DNA of 16,770 bases from assembly GCA_028565635.1 (NCBI GenBank), contig JAOXYB010022836.1, positions 1 through 16,770 on the forward strand, written 5' to 3'. Position numbers and translations under genes: made by a program. Positions 9,687-16,770 of this stretch are shown here, piece by piece. The first letter of the stretch is position 1, and each line of letters begins with the position of its first letter. Source of the stretch: Phoronis ovalis (taxonomy: Eukaryota; Phoronida; Phoronidae). Below the pieces are notes generated by a model, which saw only the letters and a list, made by a program, of their open reading frames with translations, was not told the DNA's origin and made no database searches.

Positions 9687-9871
9687 ATATAGCCGGAAGA
9701 AGCTTGCTCCCTGATGGAATCACTCGGCAGTTCCTTTTAATTAGTAACACAATTCACCATCAGATATTTATACAAAGACAAGCTAGTTCAGCTCAAGCCT
9801 TGCCCAATCCAGAGCAAGCAAATGGAGAAACACGAAGAAGAATTTCTCCTGACGCTGATTCCCACGGCTGA
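9656..9871 (+). other. Protein-like open frame without ATG beside the loop; possible captured exon
   Basis: From TTT 9656 to TGA 9869-9871 the frame is open for 71 codons. The latter part reads like protein (QRQASSAQALPNPEQANGET then RRRISPDADSHG) and its DNA is visibly richer in G/C than its surroundings. There is no Met, so it could only be a terminal exon. An AG preceded by TTCCTTTTAATT at 9744 could be its acceptor. The frame begins inside the left arm. The evidence is composition and appearance only. Confidence 0.22.
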
Positions 9872-10002
9872 AGGTCACTATGGCTAATTATCAGGTGTGC
9901 ATACAAATTAACTTAGACTGACCTCAGTCCATTTAGGATGTTTTTAAACCTTATTCAGTTATAACTTTTCTTTTTTTCAGTTTACACCATTGCCTTTTAC
10001 CT

Positions 10003-10095
10003 AGTATCAAATATTAACCCATACCAGTATCAAATATTTATCCAGGCCAGTATCACTGAAATGTTCACCCAGTATCAAATGTACACCCATATATA
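10003..10095. repeat. Four degenerate 23-bp repeats in the fold-back loop
   Basis: AGTATCAAAT (or AGTATCACTG) starts at 10003, 10026, 10049 and 10071, with ACCC or TCCA about 13 bases later. Spacing is 23, 23 and 22 bp. Confidence 0.75.
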
Positions 10096-10259
10096 CCAAA
10101 ATAGCATATATTAACAAAGGCAATTAAGTATATATTGACATGCACCTTTTAGGGACTTGCATGATTTTTTCTGCTTATATGTGTAGTATTACACAACCAG
10201 AGCTTATGATATTTTACAATAAATGATATGACAGTCTGGACTACATACTAAACTTAAAT

Positions 10260-10493
10260 ATGAAAACGCTGATAATACATCATCTCCACTTGACCGTGGA
10301 CGGCAGCTCACCGATGAAAGCTGTCAACCACAAGGCTGGTCTACATGAAAGGCTATGCAATATATTTAAGGAATCAAGAACTTCAACCACTGCAGAAGAT
10401 ACAGACTCGGATTATTTAAGTGAATCGGACTCCGCATGCAATTCATTCTTAGACTCTGATGACAATTGGCAGTACTCAATACTTGCAATGTAG
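10260..10493 (+). CDS. Hypothetical 77-aa frame in the fold-back loop, acidic C-terminus
   Basis: The frame runs from ATG 10260 to TAG. The second half is strongly acidic and Ser-rich (EDTDSDYLSESDSACNSFLD) with a basic middle (NHKAGLHERLCNIFKESR). I recognise no family. It lies between the inverted arms, so it could be a remnant of an element-encoded or captured gene, or chance. There is no nearby splice evidence or poly(A) signal that decides it. Confidence 0.25.
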   Translation: MKTLIIHHLHLTVDGSSPMKAVNHKAGLHERLCNIFKESRTSTTAEDTDSDYLSESDSACNSFLDSDDNWQYSILAM

Positions 10494-10591
10494 CAATGGA
10501 AAAATATCACATTGAAGCACAATCATATGTGTCTGACATCGGTGTAATTTATAAAACTTTTTCTGAGATAAACTATTAATATTGTGGCAGC

Positions 10592-10983
10592 CATATTGGA
10601 ATATAATGGCAGTCATTTTGAAATTACAATCCAATATTAACTTGTTACCTCTATTAAACATGCATCATCAGAACCAAAGTTACTTTTGGATGCTGTTATG
10701 ACTTCAATGGGCTAGCCATTGATTTCCCAATGGCAATTATCAATTGAATTATGTGGATTCTGGTGGCCATTTTGAATATCGCTACAAAAAATAGCTGTTA
10801 TTTCTTCACAGTATACCCTGTCACTGTTTAAATGTTATCAAATGAATTTGCTTTCCACATAAAACCATTTCTTGTCACCTAAATTACATTTATACAATAA
10901 CTGAAAGCCAAGATATAAACGTTCCGAGTTTCTGGCGGCCATGTTGGATTTTAGTGATGGCCATTTTGAAATTTTAATCTTAC
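10592..10983 (-). repeat. Right inverted arm of the fold-back element
   Basis: This is the reverse complement of the left arm. It differs by scattered substitutions and small indels, including a short extra stretch near 10738-10748, so the element is not recent. Confidence 0.82.
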
Positions 10984-11046
10984 ATTATCTGATTAGCTTT
11001 ACATAAACTTATCAACACCCAAAAACATACTTCTGAGTGTTGCAAC

Positions 11047-11100
11047 AATTAACCTCCATGGGGCCAACAGGTGGCCATTTTGAATAGCGCCACCTGGTGG
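11047..11100. repeat. Small palindrome related to the fold-back arms
   Basis: CAGGTGGC and GCCACCTG face each other across an 11-12 base spacer, with ACCTCCA and TGGAGGT outside them. The GTGGCCATTTTGAATAGCGC inside it closely matches a motif within both arms of the 9294-10983 element, so it is probably a fragment of the same family. Confidence 0.6.
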
Positions 11101-12140
11101 AGGTAGCCCACATTTTTGTGAGGTTTACCTCCGCCATTTTTTTACAATTCACCGATAGATATCAAAACCACCTTGATTACAGTGAGTTGGTCACGGCACT
11201 CCTAGATTTGTCTCTACTATATGTTGAAAATAAAATTAGTGAATCTTCTACACGTGTAAAGCATCCGGGGAACACATTACGTTATATAGACGCGTTTGTT
11301 TTGTTTTCATTAGATTTGAGAACATATCAATAATTCATGAATGATAATATCTTAATCTTTAGTACTTTAAAATCATATGCTTAATATGCTTTTCATTTAT
11401 ATTCAATGAAATACAATAGTTTAGCCAAGCTTTTTTAATGCAGTATTATACAGTGACATTCCTGGCACACATGAAAAACTACTTTTTTCTTTCCAGGCTA
11501 TGCAATGTTCTGGAATTTAATTGTAAGACACCATTTATACATTAACATAAATTATATTTTATATAAATTCAGTCATACATGGTCACTAAGTGGGGTGGTA
11601 GCAGCCTTGTTGCCATATCTCTTTGTGTTCGGAAAAAAGATAGACCCTTTTGTAAAGGAGCTCTAGTCTATATAGGGTGTACTCTAACAAATGTTTGTGC
11701 ATTAAGTAGCATGAAAAGGTTGGTAGCGTGACGTGGCATCATTTGAGAAATAGTTCGCCTACAACATCTCTGTTTCTTTTTCAAGATAATACGTTTTTGT
11801 CCCGTTCAGTTTTTATTAATCATAACACCCAATGTTAATGGTCTAATAAAGTTTGCTCGGTATTATAGCCCACATCACTCGTTTGTTATTTATTGAACAT
11901 TAATACTATATAATATTTGATTAATGCCTGCATAACGAAAATTTCTATTTACATATGTTTTTTCACCATTCTACATACGTAGGGAACTAACTATTCTAAA
12001 TACATAGAATCAGCGAGATTCCTTGTCAGTTTTAGACAATTCTTCTTATTAGGTTCTCATCACAACGTGTACAGTGAGTAGCCGTGTCTATAACTTTAAC
12101 AAAAAGTTTATGTTATTATATTGCTATTGAACAAAAGGAT
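11101..12140. other. Intergenic stretch without supported features
   Basis: The frame at 11097-11333 has no start context, splice sites or recognisable motif. The rest is AT-rich with no internal repeat that I could find. Confidence 0.5.
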
Positions 12141-12823
12141 AATTAGTCTAGGCTAATGGATTGAATCTAGTTTCATTTGTTTTCTTTTTTTAATATTTGT
12201 TATTAATATCTTTTAATAAGTCGTATTTTAGCAGAAGTTTCGTGTATCAAATCCTTAAAAGAAATTGATAGATTTATATTTTTGTTTCCATTTTAAATTT
12301 ATTATCAAATCTTATAAGTATTGATATTTGTAAATTTAGTCCATTATGTTCATTTATGTATTAAATCAAGAACATAATTTGTCTAGGAGTACTAGGTTGA
12401 ATAGTATGAAGTAGTTTTCTACATTTGTTATTAATATCTGGTTATAAGTTTCAGTTTTAATATCTGGTAATAAGTTTCAGTTTTAACATCTGGTAATAAG
12501 TTTCAGTTTTAATATCTGGTAATAAGTTTCAGTTTTAATATCTGGTAATAAGTTTCAGTTTTAATATCTGGTTATAAGTTTCAGTTTTAATATCTGGTAA
12601 TAAGTTTCAGTTTTAATATCTGGTAATAAGTTTCAGTTTTAATATCTGGTTATAAGTTTCAGTTTTAATATCTGGTAATAAGTTTCAGTTTTAATATCTG
12701 GTAATAAGTTTCAGTTTTAATATCTGGTAATAAGTTTCAGTTTTATCAAACAATTCGTGCATCAGATATTAGTTAGAAGAAATTGTTAGAGTTTTATTTC
12801 TGTTTATATTTGAATTTTATTTT
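12141..12823. repeat. Diverged tandem duplication: copies 12141-12302 and 12376-12823
   Basis: Shared landmarks in the same order are AATTNGTCTAGG, GGTTGAAT/GGATTGAAT, ATTTGTTATTAATATC, ATAAGT, then TTCGTGYATCA, AAGAAATTG and TTTCCATTTT/TTTGAATTTTAT. The second copy is longer because the 26-bp minisatellite expanded at the point corresponding to TAATATCTTTTAATAAGT in the first copy. Confidence 0.65.
12433..12744. repeat. 26-bp minisatellite, 12 units
   Basis: The unit is AATATCTGGTAATAAGTTTC plus AGTTTT, with starts exactly every 26 bp from 12433 to 12719. Units 1, 6 and 9 carry GTTATAAG instead of GTAATAAG, and unit 3 has AACATC. From unit 6 the T/A/A order repeats, indicating a 78-bp higher-order unit. 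Confidence 0.97.
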
Positions 12824-13177
12824 CCTTCCGCATAAATTACAAGCAGTAATGAGGCATAAGGAAATTTTGAAAATCTTTTTTACCGTAGTCGTAGCCTACG
12901 GTTTAAATGGAAAAGGTAAAACAATGAGATATTTGGAAAACATAATTTATTTATATTAAAAATATATAAAACATTTGTGGCTATTTTGTTTTAACTTGTA
13001 GTAGTAATTTAAGTACTCAAGATACCAAGAGGGGTATGTGCATTGCAACCTATGTTTTAGTAATTAAAATGAGGAGATAGATATATGAAAGTATATATTT
13101 TAAAAAAGTTAATACTATAAACTTTATAAATCATGAGGTTAAATAGTTTGAATTTGGTCACATGATCTAATTATGCC
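12824..13177. other. Intergenic AT-rich stretch with a small hairpin
   Basis: It contains a 6-bp perfect hairpin CCGTAG/CTACGG (12883-12901, 7-base loop). I see no gene here. Confidence 0.5.
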
Positions 13178-13222
13178 ATTTTTGGAAAAAAATTGAGTTT
13201 TTCGAATTTTAATTTTTCCAAA
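13178..13222. repeat. Inverted repeat at the tail side of the SINE
   Basis: TTTTTGGAAAAAAATT and AATTTTTCCAAAAAA face each other across a short T/A-rich loop, giving a stem of about 15 bp with few mismatches. Confidence 0.6.
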
Positions 13223-13440
13223 AAATATGAGTCAAAACCTCTTGCATCTACAAACTTGAAACGTCCCTGTGAGATATACCTCACAGATACGGGACCGCCA
13301 TTTAACGTAGTCATCCGAGCCACGGGGATAATATATTTTACCTTGGAAGGCATGTATACAAGCCCAGGATCGAACCCGGGATCTTTAACATGCCGTTCGT
13401 ACTCAACATACCCCCTCATTTGACGGGTCTGCTTTGAAAG
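13190..13440 (-). mobile_element. tRNA-derived SINE
   Basis: On the minus strand a Pol III B-box (GGTTCGATCC within CCCGGGTTCGATCCTGGG) lies at about 13364-13381. It is preceded by a tRNA-like head (TGTTGAGTACGAACGGC, a weak A-box). A body containing GGCTCGGATGACTACG and ATGGCGGTCCCGT follows, and then an A/T-rich tail. Head, body and tail together are about 250 bp. The tRNA part does not fold to a complete cloverleaf. The body resembles conserved SINE core sequences of marine invertebrates; naming the family would need a repeat library. Confidence 0.62.
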
Positions 13441-13920
13441 GATCTGGATTTTTGATCAATAAACCAATTTTTTCTTTCAATAATCCTCCACAAATTTTAT
13501 TAATTGACATGATTTTAGATTCTAAATTGCATGTTTGTACCCAGCCCGTTACGGAATATTGTTCTAATAATTATCACAATATTAGGTGGGACAATTATTA
13601 GATCTTGGATCTATAGCCAGAAAGATGAAAGAGGGAAAATATACTAGTTCTCAGGCCAAGAACTGAGAAATGGGATACATGATCTTCCTCCAACTTATGA
13701 CGTACATTTTGATGTCAAGTGATCGTGTGACTTCTTCCTGGCATTTCAGAAAAGATGTATGAAAGTCTTGTGATAAGAATGGAAATTATTTGTAGTTAAA
13801 ATGCAAGATTCCGATTAAATTATATTTATTATTAGCTATATACTAGATTTCTTTAAACATATTACAGACTAGTTTGTCACGTGTTTGCATCAACACTTGC
13901 AGTATCAGGAGTAAGTACCA
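13441..13920. other. Intergenic stretch with a small inverted repeat
   Basis: CTAATAATT and AATTATTAG face each other at about 13564-13601. No coding frame, RNA gene or longer repeat is visible. Confidence 0.5.
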
Positions 13921-14190
13921 CACCATAGTAAAATTTATTTGCAAAAAGCACACCCCATGGTAAAAAATCCTAGAATTCTACAACCAAATCTACACCCTAT
14001 GGGCAAATCAGTAAACAAGATCTTCAGAATCTTGGAAACTTGCACCCTAAAATGCCGAATTTTGTGCGGAAAATAATCATTTATTGAAAATAGATACCCA
14101 TGGTTAAAATGTATTTGCAAAAAGCTCATCTGTTGGTAAAAAGTGTTAAATAAACATGAAAAAGATATCCTATATATGGTAAAATGCATG
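13921..14190. repeat. Degenerate repeat cluster (TACCCCATGGTAAAA / ATTTGCAAAAAGC)
   Basis: Related segments are CACCATAGTAAAATTTATTT at 13921, CACCCCATGGTAAAA at 13952, ACACCCTATGGGCAAA at 13991, ATACCCATGGTTAAAATGTA at 14095, CATCTGTTGGTAAAA at 14127 and TATCCTATATATGGTAAAA at 14166. ATTTGCAAAAAGC occurs twice. The spacing is uneven, so the array is old. Confidence 0.5.
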
Positions 14191-14857
14191 GGTCGGCACA
14201 TATTTACAGTCACAGCGAAAGACAGTATCCCCGGGCCTGAGTATAAACGAGGTGCAAATTCTGCTGTAAATGAGCTAGTATGAGTGAGGTGTAAGTTCAA
14301 CTAATAGAAACCTGAATACATGTAACATTGGCTGTGGGTAGGATGTTTTATCACATTGATTGCATGTATATTTATTATGTGATATGTAGGTTTAGTTAAT
14401 AAGGTAGCCCTGATCTGTGTCTGGCACTTATTAATTATTTCACAGATAATTACGATGCCCTGATAGTCAATTTGATTTAATTTTGTCTGCATGAGTTCAC
14501 ATATTCATCAGGTACAATATTGACTTTTTGCTCGGACTTTATTCTTTTGTCAGTGAATCATGATTGACGTACATAAGCCCATATTTTACACGTAACAAAG
14601 CAATCAAATAAAACAATAATTGTATAATGAAAATGAAAAAGTGAAAATAGGGGACATTCATAACATTCAAGATGTCAGAATTAGAATATTTTATTTTTGT
14701 GCTTGCATTGTTTTAGAAAAACATGTGAAGAATAGCAGCCATTTTCATTATTTTGTAAATACAATTTTGCACGGGTCATGTAAACTCGTGTCACAATGAT
14801 GCTGTTGAAAGCATAATTATAGATAGTGTTTCTCTTATTTGCAAGGGAATACGCAAG
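14191..14857. other. Upstream region of gene B
   Basis: It should contain the promoter and 5' UTR of gene B, but I cannot fix a transcription start: no TATA box at a convincing distance or initiator stands out. An in-frame TAA near 14757 closes the reading frame upstream of ATG 14858. Confidence 0.45.
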
Positions 14858-14939
14858 ATGAGTTGGACATTGATTCTTGTCCTTATCTGCCTGATATTCC
14901 AAACTTCTTGGACCAGGTGGTGTGTACAAGGCAATATAG
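14858..14939 (+). CDS. Gene B exon 1: start codon and signal peptide
   Basis: The exon runs from ATG to the donor ATAG/GTAACT at 14940. It encodes MSWTLILVLICLIFQTSW plus nine further residues and one extra base (G). The n/h/c layout of a secretory signal is clear, with cleavage probably after about residue 18-22. The trailing G plus AA of the next exon makes Glu, and this phase agreement supports the join. Confidence 0.7.
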
Positions 14940-16709
14940 GTAACTTTTTTTTTTTTGAAACTGCAGAATGCTAGCTTATAGTAAATCATCACTGCAAAGT
15001 TTTAATTCTGAAATTTTTATTATAACTACATATTCATAGTCACAACCCAGTATAGCGATACGTACAAGTGAAATAACTCATATTAATAGGTACTAAGCAA
15101 TGTTTCTGGTCGGACTCGAACCTGCGTTGGAGATTTCTGAAAACAATGAAAATTCAAATTTATCAAACGCAAAGTCACATTGACTAGGGATCGATGCTGA
15201 CCATTGATCTTCTACCTGCCTGACACATATATGCATTAGTCATTATTAACATGTTAACCCTAACCTTAATTCTACCCTAAATCTAATATCGGGAAACATG
15301 TATCTAACCCATGACCAGTGAAGCAAATGTCTTATCCTAGGCCCAAAAAACACATAACTTCTAGTGGGATCCAATTAGTTAACGATCTAATACCATCTAT
15401 ACTGTTTGTAGTAAAGTGTGACCCCGGTTGTGTTATAGTGGTATGTGGTACTATCATGGATTTCAGTTACATGTCAAGATATATATCATGGGATTACATC
15501 TAGTTGATGCAAAACTAACAAAAAATTTACGTTCTTGTTTAGAATGTTTAGAATGTGCTGTTGTGTATGCTTACGGTCCAAAAGCTAAAGCCAAAGATGA
15601 TGCTCCTTCCAAAGCTGCTTGCCCAGAAAATTATGTAGGTTTTTCTTGTGAGTGTTTAGCAAACAGACACTGCGACGGTTCTCTTTTTGATAGCGAGGGT
15701 GCTTGCATTGCATATACTCGATATAGAAGCAAAGTAGGAGCACAGGTACTGTAACGTTTTACTGAATAAACATAAGTTTACTCTATTTACAAAAGCCAAC
15801 TTGTCCCTTTTTTATTTTGATGTTATATCATATTCAAATCACGATACAGTGGTCCACACGTAACCATTCATAAGCGATTTTCTGGAATGTTACGAAAAGA
15901 ACACATAATTTATCGGAATACAACCTGCGTGATTTTACTGGAATTGAACCAAAGATGTGACCAATCTATTGTGATGTAAAAATTAAATGCTGTTTTATGT
16001 ATTTATTGGTCTACAGGAGCTCATTTTGCCATCGATTTCAGTTGACAAATGTTACCCTTTGCACTTCAGGTCTAAAAATCACGCGATTTTTGTCATGCAA
16101 TTATTGTGGGTCTTAACACAGATATCTAACCTATGTATCAGGGTGTCAGCTTTTATATAGTGTTAGGCTATTTGTGAAAAAATGCTATGGAATGTCTTAC
16201 TTGCCTAAAAGTCCACTCAATTCTATTAAAATCATGCGGGATGTATTCCGGTAAAATCGGTGTTCTTTGTGTAAGATTCCAGTAAAACTGCTTATGAATG
16301 GTTGCGTATGGACCACTGTGGATACGTATAGCCGAGTTCTTTTAGGTAACATCAAGACATTTGTAATATCATTTTAATGAAAAATTTACAAAAAATAGCT
16401 CATCAGAAAAAACGAAGGATAAACGGACAAAGATGTAATGAGTGTGCAAGATTCCTCATATTTTAAACAATAGCTCATTTTCATATTTCAGGGTTTTGTT
16501 GCTATTTTTTTCTAATGCTATGTGTACATTCGTCCGTGTTTCATAAGTATATTTATGTTTACGTAGGCAAAGATCTCTTGTGTGTCGACGAAAGCGTCTT
16601 ATACCGACGTATCTAAGATGTTAAATAGGAATGACGCAAATCCAGTGGCTAAAGTGACAATCAGCTGTCCAGCTGGAAGTTCTATGACAGGCTGCAGTGT
16701 GAGATCCCC
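14858..16709 (+). CDS. Gene B (5' part): secreted Cys-rich protein with PCSK9 C-terminal-domain-like modules
   Basis: Exons 14858-14939, 15552-15745 and 16567-16709 join in phase and the gene continues past the right edge. ATG 14858 has A at -3 and is the first in-frame ATG after an upstream TAA near 14757. Residues 1-27 form a signal peptide with core WTLILVLICLIF. The mature part has cysteines at 29, 51, 60, 62, 68, 79, 97, 126 and 135. The pattern KAAC-PENYVGFSC, GAC-IAY, ISC-V and then VTISC-PAGSSMTGC-S parallels the PCSK9 Cys/His-rich domain, where each module has AC-x8-GC-S, a following CVV/CVG strand and an ICC-type end. The family likeness is my reading of motif spacing, not a search. 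An extracellular, disulfide-rich, ligand-binding protein is inferred. No catalytic domain lies between signal and modules. It could also be another Cys-rich secreted family. Confidence 0.68.
14940..15551 (+). other. Gene B intron 1
   Basis: It runs from GTAACT to TTTAG, with branch-point match CTAAC at 15515-15519. It contains an isolated B-box-like sequence on the minus strand (near 15109-15123) and a CCCTAA-like patch near 15250-15283, neither of which I can support as a feature. The frame at 15318-15503 is intronic. Confidence 0.65.
15542..15551 (+). promoter_or_regulatory. Tandem alternative splice acceptors 9 nt apart
   Basis: The string TTTAGAATG occurs twice in a row, giving AG ends at 15542 and 15551. 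Both produce G+AA (Glu) at the junction and keep the frame; the upstream choice inserts three residues. This is a direct duplication of the acceptor edge. Confidence 0.5.
15552..15745 (+). CDS. Gene B exon 2: first Cys-rich module
   Basis: Acceptor TTTAG ends at 15551 and donor CAG/GTACTG is at 15746. An alternative acceptor 9 nt upstream (ends 15542) is also in phase and would add three residues (ECL). A branch-point match CTAAC lies at 15515-15519, 24 nt from the upstream AG. The exon encodes residues 29-92, with a Lys/Ala-rich loop (GPKAKAKDDAPSK) and then Cys 51, 60, 62, 68 and 79. It ends in phase 0. Confidence 0.75.
15846..16319. mobile_element. MITE in gene B intron 2, about 108-bp inverted ends
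   Basis: The left end 15846-15953 matches the reverse complement of 16212-16319. Both start ACAGTGGTCC and share AACCATTCATAAGC, TGGAAT, AAAGAACAC, CGGAATACA and TGATTTTA. Total length is 474 bp with no coding frame. A clean target-site duplication is not evident (flanks ACGAT and GGATACG), so the superfamily is undecided. It lies wholly within the intron between exons 2 and 3. Confidence 0.85.
16567..16709 (+). CDS. Gene B exon 3: end of first and start of second Cys-rich module
   Basis: The acceptor (TATGTTTACGTAG) ends at 16566 and the donor CCC/GTAAGT is at 16710. It continues exon 2 in phase as AKISCVSTKASYTDVSK and on to VTISCPAGSSMTGCSVRSP, leaving two bases for the next exon beyond the window. 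The CPxG-x3-TGCS motif is the strongest link to PCSK9-type modules. Confidence 0.78.
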
Positions 16710-16770
16710 GTAAGTAGTATTCATTAACTATAAAAAAACAACAGCATGTTTAAGTGTAAACAGTTATATA

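Larger units (their letters stand above)
9294..10983. mobile_element. Fold-back element: two about 392-bp inverted arms around a 0.9-kb loop
   Basis: The left arm 9294-9686 matches the reverse complement of 10592-10983 along almost its full length, with small indels. Shared landmarks in order are GTAAGATTAAAATTTCAAAA, the paired ATGGCCGCC motifs, TTTCAGTTATTGTATAAATG, GAAATGGTTTTATGTG, AGTATACTGTGAAGAAATAA, TGGGAAATCAATGGCT and TTATATTCCAATAT. The arms end abruptly at GTAAGATT. No transposase was recognised and no clear target-site duplication was seen. A long-inverted-repeat MITE, a fold-back transposon, or two inverted copies of one dispersed repeat would all fit. Confidence 0.82.

Noticed and set aside
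11097-11333. 78-aa frame after the small palindrome
   Set aside because: No homology that I recognise, no splice sites and intron-like base composition.
13171-13423. Overlapping frames of 82 and 76 aa on opposite strands
   Set aside because: Both are the open body of a SINE, not genes.
14681-14992. 103-aa minus-strand frame
   Set aside because: Lies opposite the gene B signal-peptide exon and lacks features of its own.
15109-15210. tRNA-like sequence on the minus strand (B-box GGTTCGAGTCC)
   Set aside because: The T-arm is good, but no A-box, anticodon arm or acceptor pairing can be placed at tRNA distances; at most a SINE or tRNA relic.
15250-15283. Interstitial telomere-like TAACCCTAACC
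   Set aside because: Only about two units, followed by degenerate sequence; too short to claim.

Overview
The window looks like nuclear DNA from an animal, most likely a marine lophotrochozoan such as a mollusc. It is AT-rich. Its coding sequence is split into exons with GT/AG borders and pyrimidine tracts, and most of the rest is small repeats and transposable-element remains: a tRNA-derived SINE, a MITE with about 108-bp inverted ends, a 1.7-kb fold-back element, minisatellites and microsatellites. There are no bacterial-type operons, rRNA or CRISPR. The group assignment is an inference from repeat style and intron size.

Two split genes are supported, both on the + strand. Gene A occupies about 709-7330. 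Three short exons (709-806, 2051-2162, 2549-2758) join in phase to a 3.7-kb terminal exon (3386-7129), followed by overlapping poly(A) signals at 7314-7324. The visible 1,387 residues are the C-terminal part of a protein whose 5' exons lie upstream of the window. About 140 residues of ordinary, basic, tyrosine-rich sequence are followed by about 1,250 residues of Ser/Asn/Asp/Lys-rich, probably disordered sequence. That tail contains a 59-residue SR-type tandem repeat whose copies differ by whole codons. I do not recognise the family.

Gene B starts at 14858 and runs off the right edge. A signal-peptide exon (14858-14939) joins in phase to two cysteine-rich exons (15552-15745 and 16567-16709). 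Their cysteine spacing and short motifs resemble the repeated modules of the PCSK9 C-terminal Cys/His-rich domain, but here they directly follow a signal peptide, with no protease domain between. The exon-2 acceptor is duplicated 9 nt apart, so isoforms differing by three residues are possible.

The 7.5 kb between the genes (7325-14857) holds repeats: a 46-bp duplication, a fold-back element (9294-10983) with two protein-like open frames in or next to its loop, a related small palindrome at about 11047-11100, a diverged tandem duplication (12141-12823) whose second copy contains a 12-unit 26-bp minisatellite, a minus-strand SINE (about 13190-13440) and a degenerate repeat cluster (13921-14190). 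Intron 1 of gene A contains degenerate about 30-33 bp repeats, and intron 2 of gene B contains the MITE. Nothing indicates that genes A and B work together; they appear to be unrelated neighbours.
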